The notes under the pieces: model-generated
Databases searched by the model: none
Told to the model about the DNA's origin: nothing
What the model saw: only the letters and a program-made list of their open reading frames with translations
Origin: Xenorhabdus innexi
GTDB taxonomy: Bacteria; Pseudomonadota; Gammaproteobacteria; Enterobacterales; Enterobacteriaceae
Direction: 5' to 3'
NCBI RefSeq assembly: GCF_002632485.1
Contig: NZ_NIBU01000019.1
Span: forward strand, 1 to 64,000
DNA: 64,000 nucleotides
Position numbers and translations under genes: made by a program
Shown: positions 53,347-62,592 of the stretch, one piece after another
Layout of the letters: every line of letters starts with the position of its first letter
How positions within the stretch are numbered: the stretch's first letter is position 1

Positions 53347-53522
53347 AAATAACCAATATTATTCGGGATAAAATAATATAACCTCTCTTTCCATCGCTTT
53401 AATGTAAACTTAAAATATAAAGTTGAAGTTTTAATGTTATTTAATATTCATCGAAATATAAAAAAGAGTTTTAAATGGCTTGGATTTATCATTAGTTCTG
53501 TCGATAGAGAATTAATTGTGGA

Positions 53523-53936
53523 ATGAGTATGAAAAAGTTTATCCTGTTAACATTATTATGTTTTCCCGGCATAGCCCTCTCTGCCACTAAAACACCCTCT
53601 CAAAAAGCGTTAGATTATTGTGCAACCGTTGATTCCTGGGCGGCACAAAAAGTCATTGATGCCGAATTGCGAAAAGGGAAAGAATTGGATCGTGAGAAAG
53701 CTACCGCTTCTTTGATTAATAGAACGAAATTAGTCAGTGGAAAGAATGCGATCCAACTCGGTGAATGGGGACAATTGTACACGCAGACAATTGAAGTCTC
53801 TGTTCCCTACATTGATAATCAAAAAAAGCCGATGCGATTGATTGTTTCGTCAATTATTTCTGCTGAAGAATGTTCCCTTACAGAGCCTGCTTATGTCGAT
53901 ATGACATTGGGTGATTATACTTCCCATCAAAAATGA
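53523..53936 (+). CDS. Small exported protein (137 aa)
   Basis: Signal peptide MSMKKFILLTLLCFPGIALS then ATKTP, so cleavage after ALSA is likely. The mature part has Cys in DYCATVDSW and EECSLTEP that may form a disulfide. Resembles periplasmic inhibitors or immunity proteins in general style only. Followed by a terminator. Confidence 0.65.
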   Translation: MSMKKFILLTLLCFPGIALSATKTPSQKALDYCATVDSWAAQKVIDAELRKGKELDREKATASLINRTKLVSGKNAIQLGEWGQLYTQTIEVSVPYIDNQKKPMRLIVSSIISAEECSLTEPAYVDMTLGDYTSHQK

Positions 53937-53942
53937 ATAAAT

Positions 53943-53973
53943 AGCCCATGTTAATTATCGCATGGGTTGTTTT
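53943..53973. terminator. Hairpin terminator
   Basis: AGCCCATG / CATGGGTT (one wobble) with 10-base loop, followed by GTTTTC, just after the exported-protein gene. Confidence 0.6.
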
Positions 53974-53985
53974 CACCTCCCTCAT

Positions 53986-54014
53986 TTGACATATAAACCC
54001 TACCTGAGAAAATA
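53986..54014 (+). promoter_or_regulatory. Phage-type early promoter 2
   Basis: TTGACATA, total 17-base spacer, AAAATA, same layout as at 48717. Precedes the gene at 54096. Confidence 0.65.
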
Positions 54015-54095
54015 ACCTCATTAAATTAATTAAATAGCACTATTTTTAACGACAGCTATTTATCTTTAATCACACCCTTCATTGAGGAATTAATT

Positions 54096-54527
54096 ATGTC
54101 TTCAGAGAGAGAACCCATTACGAAAAAAGAAGTCAGCGACGCCAAAAGAATGCAGTTTTTGCCACATCACTTTGGGCGTTATTTTATGAACGCTGAGACA
54201 TACCTTTATAACTGGATGGACAAATATGCTACGGATTATAATGGCGATTATTATTCATATTATGAATTGTCTAACGGTGGAATATTAATCTGTCCTGCTA
54301 AGCGTTATTCGTTATGGTCACCTAATGGTGAATCTTTTGACGATTTATCATCAGAACAAGTGGGTATTACAGTAACACTCTTTTTACTGAATCATTTCAT
54401 GTTTAAAACCTATGAACAAGAACAGAGAATGGCGGAGGACTTTAGTCGTAAATACGAAGGATTACTCGATTACGGTGCAGGATTAGGACAAGAAATCTGG
54501 ACACCCATACGAGCCTTAATTGATTAA
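54096..54527 (+). CDS. Unknown protein (143 aa)
   Basis: Soluble with a Tyr-rich centre (YNWMDKYATDYNGDYYSYYE). Acidic to neutral. GAGGAA precedes the start. The composition resembles small phage antirestriction-like proteins, which is a weak similarity and not an assignment. Confidence 0.6.
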   Translation: MSSEREPITKKEVSDAKRMQFLPHHFGRYFMNAETYLYNWMDKYATDYNGDYYSYYELSNGGILICPAKRYSLWSPNGESFDDLSSEQVGITVTLFLLNHFMFKTYEQEQRMAEDFSRKYEGLLDYGAGLGQEIWTPIRALID

Positions 54528-54611
54528 TTTCCCTGCCTGACAACACTTCCCGGTTATGAAACCAAAATAGCATCTATGTCATTAAGTTCATGGAGGATAT
54601 TCCACGCTTAT

Positions 54612-54640
54612 TTGACATAGGTGCATACAGGAAGAAAATA
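54612..54640 (+). promoter_or_regulatory. Phage-type early promoter 3
   Basis: TTGACATA, total 17-base spacer, AAAATA; 45 bases before the gene at 54685. Confidence 0.65.
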
Positions 54641-54684
54641 ATATTCATCGAGAAAGAAATAGGATTTATATGTGAGGTATAAAT

Positions 54685-55194
54685 ATGACACCTTCTATTT
54701 TTGTCACGACAAAAAAACGTTTCGAGCGCGATCCAGGTAACGGAGAGTGGTTCGATTTATTGGACTATTACGATGAAGAGGAATTTTTAGAGGACGTAAA
54801 GGCAACTTGTGGAAAGCTAGATGAGGACGATACTTATTTTTTTCCCGATTGGATAGACATTCCTAAAGAGGCACTGAACAAAGAAGGGCATGTGAACTGG
54901 GAATATATCGACGTACTCTCTCAGTTAAATGATGATCGTCACAATGCCTATTATGCGTATTGTACGAATCTTCTTTATATTGTCGATAAAGCGACCTTTG
55001 AAAATGCCTATATTACCACTCTGGCTCAAGGGGAATCAGAGTCCGATTTTGTTATAGAGTATGAAGGTGATTTTTTAGATGATAAGGCGATCCCTGAGAT
55101 ATGCCGACTTTATTTTGATTGGGATGCCTATACACAGGATCGGTTTACTGATACCTATATATGTTATGAAAAACATATCTTTTATAACAGATAA
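54685..55194 (+). CDS. Unknown very acidic protein (169 aa)
   Basis: Strongly acidic (LLDYYDEEEFLEDVKA, then ESDFVIEYEGDFLDD) and Tyr-rich with a net negative charge, the profile of ArdA-like DNA-mimic antirestriction proteins. I do not see the ArdA signature clearly, so this is a suggestion only. TGAGGTA precedes the start. First gene of a four-gene run. Confidence 0.6.
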   Translation: MTPSIFVTTKKRFERDPGNGEWFDLLDYYDEEEFLEDVKATCGKLDEDDTYFFPDWIDIPKEALNKEGHVNWEYIDVLSQLNDDRHNAYYAYCTNLLYIVDKATFENAYITTLAQGESESDFVIEYEGDFLDDKAIPEICRLYFDWDAYTQDRFTDTYICYEKHIFYNR

Positions 55195-55224
55195 TTCACG
55201 CAGATGGATAACAGGAGAAAAACG

Positions 55225-55497
55225 ATGGCAAAATTTATTACTTTGCCAGCCGGACAGGTGGTGAATCCGACAAATATTGTGTATATAACGAATGTCCTGA
55301 AAGTGCGGAAAGGCCCATCGAGTCATATTCTCGCAATGACTCCTGAAGAGATTGAGAATATACCAGAGCAGGCACTGTATGCGTTTCGCATAAACATGAT
55401 CGATTATCATATTTGGGTATTCGGACAGAATACGACATCTGAACAATCCGCTGAGAGCATTCGAAATAGTATTGTCTCGCAATTAACTACCGACTAG
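55225..55497 (+). CDS. Unknown small protein (90 aa)
   Basis: Start ATG 55225 behind CAGGAG; the earlier ATG at 55204 has none. Beta-rich start (MAKFITLPAGQVVNPTNIVY), helix at the end. Runs with neighbours on both sides; function unknown. Confidence 0.6.
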   Translation: MAKFITLPAGQVVNPTNIVYITNVLKVRKGPSSHILAMTPEEIENIPEQALYAFRINMIDYHIWVFGQNTTSEQSAESIRNSIVSQLTTD

Positions 55498-55508
55498 GAA
55501 TAATTCTT

Positions 55509-55859
55509 ATGCCAGAGCTTCAACTCGAAACGAGAACGTCTGCTGTTATTTCTACAGCACACTTATCACAGTCAGATATGGAATTACTCACACAGTACAC
55601 TGAGCGTTTCCACGATGAAGGGGATATGGTTGTACGTATGCCTGAGAAAGTAATACGTCTTTATAAGGAAGGTATCGAAATCTGTCTGGCAACAGACGAA
55701 CATTTAGAGTGTATGGAGGAGATAGCAAATACTCTTGACTTATCAGATGGTTTTCTCAATAATCTGCAACGAATAAAAGAGAATTACCCTGATCTTTATT
55801 CTATCGTTTTTGACCAAGATGCCTTCTTAGTTTCCGGTTTAATCGAATTTGATTGGTAG
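55509..55859 (+). CDS. Unknown acidic helical protein (116 aa)
   Basis: Begins MPELQLETRTSAVISTAHLS; acidic (Glu/Asp-rich) with helices around GIEICLATDEHLECMEEIA. Eleven bases after its upstream neighbour; followed by a terminator. Confidence 0.6.
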   Translation: MPELQLETRTSAVISTAHLSQSDMELLTQYTERFHDEGDMVVRMPEKVIRLYKEGIEICLATDEHLECMEEIANTLDLSDGFLNNLQRIKENYPDLYSIVFDQDAFLVSGLIEFDW

Positions 55860-55906
55860 TACAAAATATTGAATGATTAATTACTCATTCTTAATCAGAC
55901 AGTTCG

Positions 55907-55932
55907 GCTCCATTATAATGGAGCTATTTTTT
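55907..55932 (+). terminator. Intrinsic terminator
   Basis: GCTCCATTATAATGGAGC palindrome (18 bases) followed by TATTTTTTT, between the gene ending at 55859 and the promoter at 55943. Confidence 0.85.
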
Positions 55933-55942
55933 TATCTGTTAT

Positions 55943-55971
55943 TTGACATACATACCGTACTTGAGAAAATA
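55943..55971 (+). promoter_or_regulatory. Phage-type early promoter 4
   Basis: TTGACATA, total 17-base spacer, AAAATA; 28 bases before the gene at 55999. Confidence 0.65.
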
Positions 55972-55998
55972 AAGATATATTTTCAAGAGGAGAAAGAT

Positions 55999-56640
55999 AT
56001 GTCAGGTAATTATCATGACTCAAGACCGCGTTGTCTTGTTTGTAAAGGGCACGGCTGTTTTATTTGCAATGAAACAGGTTTACTTTCTGAATTAACTTAC
56101 AATAACGAATCTGTCTCTGTACTCGCAAAGACCGTATTCAGCACGTCTGATGTGGATAGCTATATTCAGACTATCTGTAAAAAAATTAAGAAGGTTATAC
56201 AAAGTGGAATAAAAGTCTCATCTTTAGAAAAGTACCCCCTTGACGAATTTATGTGGCAATTAAAAAAAGAGATCAGAGCAGATATTAATGACAATATACC
56301 CCATTCCGATATTGGGACATGGTGGCGGATAAATAAAGAGGTATTACCCGCAAAAGAAGCCATAGAGGAATGCTACCTTTTAATTGACCTGCGCACAGCG
56401 TGTGATATGGGTGAAGTATGGTGTGAGGAACGTCGGATAATCCGAGATGATTACTTTGATGATTATTGTATCGAAGAGTTATATGAATTGGGATACCTTT
56501 CCTATCGAAATGCAAATATTATAAAATCATCATGGTTAGAGCAATTCATTGACCGGGAAAAATTAAAGGATACGATACAATCCGATTACATTTCTATTTC
56601 TTTATCAAACGGGGTGGAGTATTGGATTTATAATCAGTAG
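55999..56640 (+). CDS. Protein with DnaJ-like zinc finger at N-terminus (213 aa)
   Basis: Start ATG 55999 behind AAGAGGAG; the longer frame reaches back across the promoter and terminator. Residues about 9-24, RPRCLVCKGHGCFICNET, have CxxCxGxG-like spacing of a zinc ribbon. The rest is acidic. May bind nucleic acid or act as chaperone-like adapter; not assigned. Confidence 0.65.
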   Translation: MSGNYHDSRPRCLVCKGHGCFICNETGLLSELTYNNESVSVLAKTVFSTSDVDSYIQTICKKIKKVIQSGIKVSSLEKYPLDEFMWQLKKEIRADINDNIPHSDIGTWWRINKEVLPAKEAIEECYLLIDLRTACDMGEVWCEERRIIRDDYFDDYCIEELYELGYLSYRNANIIKSSWLEQFIDREKLKDTIQSDYISISLSNGVEYWIYNQ

Positions 56641-56650
56641 GTATTTATAA

Positions 56651-56980
56651 ATGAAAATTAAACCCGAACATTATCAAGAATTAAAACGCCTATATATTAA
56701 GACAATAAAAACCGTTTCTTTACCTCATGAAAAAAATTTATCCGACACGTATAATCGTTGTTTAGAATACATCGAGATATCTAATGAGCAACGTAAGAAT
56801 CTTCGTTTACGCTGGCATTTTTATTTCATGGCAATCAATAGGAAAGGAATTTACTCTGACCACTATGAAAATGGACGCTGTGGATTTGGCGGGATATTGC
56901 ATTCTTATTTGAATGACGATCACATTGATACTGCCCTTAAAAAAATAGTAACGGAGCTGGATTTTTCACAGGGTGAATAA
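56651..56980 (+). CDS. Unknown protein (109 aa)
   Basis: Basic start (MKIKPEHYQELKRLYIKTIK) with Tyr, His and Trp in the middle (RLRWHFYFMAINRKGIYS). Follows the previous gene by 10 bases. No family recognised. Confidence 0.6.
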   Translation: MKIKPEHYQELKRLYIKTIKTVSLPHEKNLSDTYNRCLEYIEISNEQRKNLRLRWHFYFMAINRKGIYSDHYENGRCGFGGILHSYLNDDHIDTALKKIVTELDFSQGE

Positions 56981-57164
56981 TGTTTTCCTATTCGTTTATT
57001 TTACATAGCAGCCATATTGAATAATCATAAAACAAGAACAGAATACGGGAAAACGCATAACCATTAAAACCTTTTCAGCAGTCACATAAAAGTATATGGT
57101 TAATGGGCATTAAGACGTCCCGAACATATTCTATTTTGGTTAGCCTATGTAAAGGTGTATTGTT

Positions 57165-57776
57165 ATGCAACACGTATTAAAAGAAGCCTATACCACACAG
57201 GAAGAGGCACGTCATGTTGCACAAAGAATGGCAAGTGCAGCGGGCGTACCCATTTGGATTTATCATCGCAAGCATAAATGGTTTGTCAGTGGCGCAGTAA
57301 ATTTGTACGGACACAGGCCAATCATTCCGTCAGTAAAAGAATTCCGGCGTAAGCATCCGATTTATACGTACTGGAAACGAACCGACATTCCTACAGTACA
57401 TTATGTCAGTTTGTATGCAGGAAAGTATTATATGCTTGTGGACAACCTGATTACTGCCGTCCCGCTTTATACGCTAGTCTATTTATTATCACAAGGAAGC
57501 CTGTTAGTGATATCACGGACAGACGAGGATAATACGGCAAAAGAAGTAACGTATTATTTACGACGTTACCTGACAGATCAGGTTTTATACCGTTCTGTCG
57601 GTTTTCGTGTCTTTATCGTTCTTGCGGATAAAGATTGGGATATGCTGAAAACAAAGATGTATAACGCGGCGTTGATTTATGACGCGCTCTGGAAACCACC
57701 AGTTGGTATAACGCAGGAGGAATCATGGCACGTACTCCCGAATCAAAAGTTAAGGAACAAGTCGATAGTTTACTAG
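57165..57776 (+). CDS. Unknown protein (203 aa)
   Basis: Begins MQHVLKEAYTTQEEARHVAQ with a basic, aromatic middle (IWIYHRKHKWFVS) and a hydrophobic centre near residues 85-120. Ends overlapping the VRR-NUC gene by 52 bases, so the two are coupled. AAAGGTG precedes the start. Role unknown. Confidence 0.6.
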   Translation: MQHVLKEAYTTQEEARHVAQRMASAAGVPIWIYHRKHKWFVSGAVNLYGHRPIIPSVKEFRRKHPIYTYWKRTDIPTVHYVSLYAGKYYMLVDNLITAVPLYTLVYLLSQGSLLVISRTDEDNTAKEVTYYLRRYLTDQVLYRSVGFRVFIVLADKDWDMLKTKMYNAALIYDALWKPPVGITQEESWHVLPNQKLRNKSIVY

Positions 57777-58111
57777 CGCATGTCGGTGCCTATGTTCTTA
57801 CCCCCACGACAGGTGGCTTCGGGCGTAGTGGTCATGCTGACAAAATATGTTGTGTACCAGATAAACAGGGTGGACAGGGATCATTTTTGGCCGTTGAGGT
57901 CAAAGCGGGAAAAAATAAACCCACGGCACTTCAATGCAGACGCTTACTTTCCGCACTGAATGCCGGTGCCTATGCCGCCGTCGTGAATGAAACCAATCTG
58001 TCTGTATTTCAAACCTGGTTAGATACTATTCATAACGGTACGCTTGACGGGCCACGATACCTGTTACCGAAAGGGATTACGCTGTCTGTTAATACAAAAG
58101 TCGGAAGATGA
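57725..58111 (+). CDS. VRR-NUC nuclease (128 aa)
   Basis: Small PD-(D/E)XK nuclease: ESKVKEQVDSLLAHVGAYVL, GFGRSGHADKICCV (the acidic Asp) and FLAVEVKAGKNKPTALQCR (the ExK pair). It matches VRR-NUC/Holliday-junction-type nucleases found in phage replication modules. AGGAGG precedes the start. Confidence 0.85.
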   Translation: MARTPESKVKEQVDSLLAHVGAYVLTPTTGGFGRSGHADKICCVPDKQGGQGSFLAVEVKAGKNKPTALQCRRLLSALNAGAYAAVVNETNLSVFQTWLDTIHNGTLDGPRYLLPKGITLSVNTKVGR

Positions 58112-58160
58112 GATATAGCGTGTTAGGGATAGCCGCCATGAAATAAATCGAGGGGGTTTA

Positions 58161-58490
58161 ATGAAATACGTGCGTGTCACTCTTTCCTGCGAAGAACAAG
58201 AATGGTCATATGATGCCGAGGAGGATTTGAATGAGGAACAACTCATTCGTTATATTACTGATTTACAGAAAAAAATAGAACACCATTATAAGCGTCCGCC
58301 CGCACATTACGATAAAGAAAAGCTACAAATGGCAGAGCATCATTTGCAATGTTTAAAAGAGCTTCATGACCGCCGTCAAGACACCGTAAGCCTCCCCTTT
58401 ATGTCAAAGACCGGTGATTGGGTGTTGATGTTCTGCCTTATCGGGATGCTTTATCTGATTATCAGGCCACTACTGGGCATTGGAATATAA
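58161..58490 (+). CDS. Unknown coiled-coil protein with C-terminal membrane segment (109 aa)
   Basis: Charged helix (EEDLNEEQLIRYITDLQKKI) followed by WVLMFCLIGMLYLIIRPLLG as a membrane anchor. Precedes the polymerase by 4 bases. Role unknown; could anchor replication to the membrane. Confidence 0.6.
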   Translation: MKYVRVTLSCEEQEWSYDAEEDLNEEQLIRYITDLQKKIEHHYKRPPAHYDKEKLQMAEHHLQCLKELHDRRQDTVSLPFMSKTGDWVLMFCLIGMLYLIIRPLLGIGI

Positions 58491-58494
58491 CATC

Positions 58495-60582
58495 ATGTTA
58501 TACGCATACGATTATGGGATCAGGCAGCAGGGCATATTCAATGATAAGGAAAAGCAGCACGCCTGCAACAACTTAGCCAATGCGCTCGCGTCTGATTTTG
58601 ACCGTATTCCGAAAGTCTTTTTGGATTTTGAAACGTTTTATGATCCCGCCAATAAATACTCGTTATCCGCAAAAGGCATGACCTATGAAAAGTATGTTCG
58701 TGATCCCCGCTTTCAGGTCATACTGTGCTCCATTATCATTCCGGATACGGGCGAACGGTACTGGATACCCAATCATAAAGGTGCCGTGAGAAAAGAACTG
58801 GAATCCCTCCAATTACATGACTGTAATGTCCTCGCACACAATACTCCCTTTGATGGTTTTATTCTGTCAGATTACTACGGTATCGAACCCCGTGAATTTA
58901 CCTGTACCCTGACGATGGCTCGGCCATTACACGGTGCAAAAGCAGCAAACAGTCTGGCCCGATTAGCCAAAGGGTATTCGTTGCCGGAGAAAAAAGACGA
59001 CGTTCACCATGTAATGGGAATGCGTCTGGAGCATTTCACCGCAGCGGGCTTGCAGCGGTACGGGGAGTATGGTCTACGAGATGTCGATATTTTACCGCCC
59101 CTCTACGGTTTGTTTCGGTGGCACTATTCTGAAATGGATATGGTCACGATGTCCGACACGATACGGGCGGGTTGTGTCTGTCAGTTTGATTTGGATAAAG
59201 CATTATTACGTGAGTATATTCCGCGCCTGATACAGTTACAGGAAGATAAACTGGCAAAAATTTCGGCGGCTTTTTCACAAGATGTTGAGACGTTTCGTCA
59301 ACGCTTATCGTCAAATCCCCAATTTGCTGAGGTACTGATGCAATTGGGTGTAGAAGTGCCGATGAAAGACAGTAAGACTGCCAAGAATCCGGACGGATCA
59401 CCCAAAAGGACGTATGCTTTTGCCAAAACGGATATGGGGTTTAAGGCACTGTTAACGTCAGGCGATCCCTTTCTGGAAGCAGTCTGTGAAGCACGCATGG
59501 GCGAGAAGTCCACGATTGGCATTACACGGGCCAAAAATCTATTAGATATTGCGCATCGGGGTAAGATGCCGATCCCCCTGAAAGCCTTTGGTGCGACGAC
59601 GGGACGGTGGGTTGGCTATCAGGATATTAATGTCCAAAACTTTCCCAAACGTGGGGGTGATCTGACCTTGCGAAGATCTGTGCGGGCACCCAAAGGCTAT
59701 TCGGTCGTGACCTGTGACTTAGCACAAATTGAAGCCCGACGTATGGCAGACCATGCAGGACAAAACGATTTGCTGCTACAGTTTGCCCGCAATGAAGATC
59801 CTTATTCTGACTTTGCCACGACATTGTACGGTTATGAAGTGTCAAAAACGAATGGGCGAAAAAAGGAACGTAACGTAGGTAAAGAGGGCATTCTGTCCCT
59901 GCAATATGGTTCGTGGTTTGAATCCTTCTATTTACGACTTCGCACGGCTTACGATCTGGATGTAACCAAAGAGTTCTGTCATGACGCTGTTTTACTGTAT
60001 CGTGACCGTTATACAAATATCGTTCAGTTCTGGACAGAGTGCCAGAATGCCTTAGACGTCATGCTTTATGGCGGTTCCTATTCTTTTGGTTATGAAAATA
60101 ACTATACCGCCATGAAAAACAGACTTATCTTGCCGGATGGTTGGGTATTACGTTATGACGATCTTCGCATCGCCGGTAAAGATGAACTGAACCGCGACAT
60201 TATTTTATATACCGATGCCGAGAAACGGGAAACCCGTAAAATTTATCGCGGCATCATTGCGAACAATGTCACACAAGGCAGCTCGACACGGATTTTGCAG
60301 GGGATGATGATGAACCTGCGAAATGACGGCCTTTTCTGGTGTTTAACCGTCCACGATGAATTAGCTTTTCTCGTGCCAAACGAAGACCTTTCTGATTGTT
60401 GTGCACAAATCCAATACAGGATGAGAGAACGCCCCGATTGGGCACAACGGACACCAATAGATTGTGAGCTGACGGTTGGCCCCAATTATGGTGATCAATA
60501 TGACGAAGATATCTGGATGGCGTCTGGCTTTAATCAGATTAATGCCGAAGCCCTTTTGAAAGAACGCAACCAAACGCAATAA
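58495..60582 (+). CDS. Family A DNA polymerase with 3'-5' exonuclease (695 aa)
   Basis: Start ATG 58495 preferred over TTG 58480. Exonuclease residues: KVFLDFETF near 43-49, LAHNTPFDGFIL near 110, RDVDILPP near 195. Polymerase: motif A VVTCDLAQIEARRMA, motif B region with KEGILSLQYG, and motif C FWCLTVHDELAFL. This is the phage replicative polymerase, distinct from host Pol III used by RepA. Next to exonuclease and Cas4-like genes. Confidence 0.93.
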   Translation: MLYAYDYGIRQQGIFNDKEKQHACNNLANALASDFDRIPKVFLDFETFYDPANKYSLSAKGMTYEKYVRDPRFQVILCSIIIPDTGERYWIPNHKGAVRKELESLQLHDCNVLAHNTPFDGFILSDYYGIEPREFTCTLTMARPLHGAKAANSLARLAKGYSLPEKKDDVHHVMGMRLEHFTAAGLQRYGEYGLRDVDILPPLYGLFRWHYSEMDMVTMSDTIRAGCVCQFDLDKALLREYIPRLIQLQEDKLAKISAAFSQDVETFRQRLSSNPQFAEVLMQLGVEVPMKDSKTAKNPDGSPKRTYAFAKTDMGFKALLTSGDPFLEAVCEARMGEKSTIGITRAKNLLDIAHRGKMPIPLKAFGATTGRWVGYQDINVQNFPKRGGDLTLRRSVRAPKGYSVVTCDLAQIEARRMADHAGQNDLLLQFARNEDPYSDFATTLYGYEVSKTNGRKKERNVGKEGILSLQYGSWFESFYLRLRTAYDLDVTKEFCHDAVLLYRDRYTNIVQFWTECQNALDVMLYGGSYSFGYENNYTAMKNRLILPDGWVLRYDDLRIAGKDELNRDIILYTDAEKRETRKIYRGIIANNVTQGSSTRILQGMMMNLRNDGLFWCLTVHDELAFLVPNEDLSDCCAQIQYRMRERPDWAQRTPIDCELTVGPNYGDQYDEDIWMASGFNQINAEALLKERNQTQ

Positions 60583-60590
60583 GGACAAAC

Positions 60591-61499
60591 ATGCAGCCCA
60601 AAATAAAACGCGATACCTTATTTCTCATTGCGGATGTAGAGACATTATCGAATCTGGCCGGGGATAAACCTTTAGTGTGGGAGGTGGGTCTGGCCTTAGT
60701 GCGGGGTGACGGCCTGATACTGGGATCGTGGGGGTCACTGGTCAATGTGCAGGATATGATGGCACGGGGGTTTAAACAGACACCCAGTACGCTGGGATGG
60801 CTTATGAGCCAAGACACCGATGTTCGTGCCCGGTTTCAACTTGCGTGTGAATCTGACACACCAACACTCATTGATGTCATACACGAAATGACCGACTGGA
60901 TTAAAACCACCCTCAGTACGCAGATGAATAAGGGAGAAATTTTTTTTCCTGTTCGTAATCTGTACTTATTGGGCCGGGGTGCAGCGTTTGACTGTCCGAT
61001 TATGGAAGTGCTATACCGTGAAGTGCATAGTGAACCTGCCCCCCTACCGTGGCTATTCTATAATGGCGCGTGTCTGCGTACTTTTGAAATGATTTTCCCG
61101 ATACGCGCAGCTCACACCGGCACAGCACATTGGGCGGAACATGATGCCCTATGGGAAGCGCAATGTTTATCACAACAGCTCGCCGTGTACTGGCAGTTTG
61201 CGAGTCAGATTAATGCGGCGTGTTATCAGATGGACAAGCAGGCGACATCCTCTCTACACACAGAACTCACCCCATTAGGCAGTATTCTGACGAACGATAC
61301 CGACAATCCTCTCACGCTGTATGCGAAATCCGATAGAACTGACAGTACCTCTTTACCGGATACGTATCAATATACTGATGAACCCTGCTTACATCAAAAC
61401 TGCCCGGATTGTCATGGCGTGTTTGCAAAATCCAACGGTGAACCGTGTGTGCACCTCATGAGCTGTCATTGTCCGCGCTGTAAAAAAGAGAGGATGTAA
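60591..61499 (+). CDS. DEDDh exonuclease with C-terminal zinc finger (302 aa)
   Basis: N-terminal domain: FLIADVETLSNLAGDKPLVW (DxE), GRGAAFDCPIMEVLY and HWAEHDALWEAQCL (HxAxxD), typical of DEDDh 3'-5' exonucleases. The last 40 residues have eight Cys/His (CLHQNCPDCHGVF, SCHCPRCKK), a probable zinc-binding tail. AAGGAC precedes the start. Likely processes DNA ends in replication or recombination. Confidence 0.85.
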   Translation: MQPKIKRDTLFLIADVETLSNLAGDKPLVWEVGLALVRGDGLILGSWGSLVNVQDMMARGFKQTPSTLGWLMSQDTDVRARFQLACESDTPTLIDVIHEMTDWIKTTLSTQMNKGEIFFPVRNLYLLGRGAAFDCPIMEVLYREVHSEPAPLPWLFYNGACLRTFEMIFPIRAAHTGTAHWAEHDALWEAQCLSQQLAVYWQFASQINAACYQMDKQATSSLHTELTPLGSILTNDTDNPLTLYAKSDRTDSTSLPDTYQYTDEPCLHQNCPDCHGVFAKSNGEPCVHLMSCHCPRCKKERM

Positions 61500-61500
61500 A

Positions 61501-61743
61501 ATGGCACAAGTCATTATTACCGTGACCGATTTACCGAATGGTCAAATTGATATCCATTATAATTTTGGCGACGATTTTATTGGCCCCCAATCGGCTGCCG
61601 AGGCAGAAAAGCTAACGGATGCGCAACAGTTCAGTATTATCATCACGCAATTTATCACGGGATGGATGTTGGATTCGGAAGCCAGAAAACAGGCCGATGA
61701 CCAGCCACTGATACAGGTTCCCGGAGCGAAGACCGATGGGTAA
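61501..61743 (+). CDS. Unknown small protein (80 aa)
   Basis: Begins MAQVIITVTDLPNGQIDIHY, beta then helix. Starts 2 bases after the exonuclease stop and overlaps the next start by 8 bases. Role unknown. Confidence 0.65.
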   Translation: MAQVIITVTDLPNGQIDIHYNFGDDFIGPQSAAEAEKLTDAQQFSIIITQFITGWMLDSEARKQADDQPLIQVPGAKTDG

Positions 61744-62563
61744 GATAATATTTTCAGAAAAAGAAAAAGACGACTTAATTGCACACCCACTGGATCATGA
61801 TGTTGAGTGGCCGAATAAAATCCATAAACCGGTTGGCGGCGGTAAACTGTTGTCGCTGGCCTTATCCTTTTCAAAACTGAGTCAGTATCAGCAATGCCCC
61901 AGGCGCTTTTATGAACAACACCTGACACATAATATTCCCTATACGGATACGCCAGCCACCTTGTGGGGCACACAGGTACACCAGGCACATGAAGATTATG
62001 TGCTAAAAGGCCAACCCATGAATGCCGTCGTAAAGGAAAAAATCGGAACGGGTGTGGCTGATATGTTAAAGAAAAAATTTAATATCTTAGTGACTGAACA
62101 GCGTGTGGGTATTCCGCTTTTTGGTGAACAGGAATGGGCGATTAAAGCCAATGGTCAGGTTGCCAGTTGGTTTGATACATCCACCGTTTTTATGCGGGGA
62201 AAAACCGATTTAGGCATGGGGAGTCTCAAAAAAATTTACCTGTATGATTATAAAACAGGAAAAGATCGTTACCCGAAAACCGATCAGTTGGATTTAATGA
62301 GTGTCATGGCAAAAGCGCAGCCGACAATGCAACGTTATACGCAATTTGATAGTGCCCTGATATTCTTAGAAGCAGGTAGTGTTAAAACGCATACGACACA
62401 TCTTCATGACGAAGGGCATGAGATACAAATGCGGAAATTTTTGCGGGAATCTTTACGTATTATTGATTCTTATGAACGGGATTATTGGCCTGAACAGACA
62501 TCGCCGTTGTGTGCCTATTGCCCGGTGATGAGCTGTCCCTTTAATGCCACGGATCAGAAATGA
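61736..62563 (+). CDS. Cas4/RecB-like PD-(D/E)XK nuclease (275 aa)
   Basis: SFSKLSQYQQCPRRFYEQHL with the first Cys and QxxxY-type motif, WGTQVHQAHEDYVL, RGKTDLGM and YLYDYKTGKDRYPKTDQ (acidic-x-K). The final Cys group CAYCPVMSC completes a four-Cys iron-sulfur cluster. It should be a 5'-3' exonuclease/recombination nuclease in the phage module. No CRISPR genes nearby, so not part of CRISPR adaptation. Confidence 0.85.
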   Translation: MGKIIFSEKEKDDLIAHPLDHDVEWPNKIHKPVGGGKLLSLALSFSKLSQYQQCPRRFYEQHLTHNIPYTDTPATLWGTQVHQAHEDYVLKGQPMNAVVKEKIGTGVADMLKKKFNILVTEQRVGIPLFGEQEWAIKANGQVASWFDTSTVFMRGKTDLGMGSLKKIYLYDYKTGKDRYPKTDQLDLMSVMAKAQPTMQRYTQFDSALIFLEAGSVKTHTTHLHDEGHEIQMRKFLRESLRIIDSYERDYWPEQTSPLCAYCPVMSCPFNATDQK

Positions 62564-62592
62564 CGACTGTTGACATATAAGCAGATATACTC

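Noticed and set aside
61736-62563. Cas4-like nuclease as part of a CRISPR system
   Set aside because: No cas1/cas2 or repeat array; neighbours are phage replication genes.
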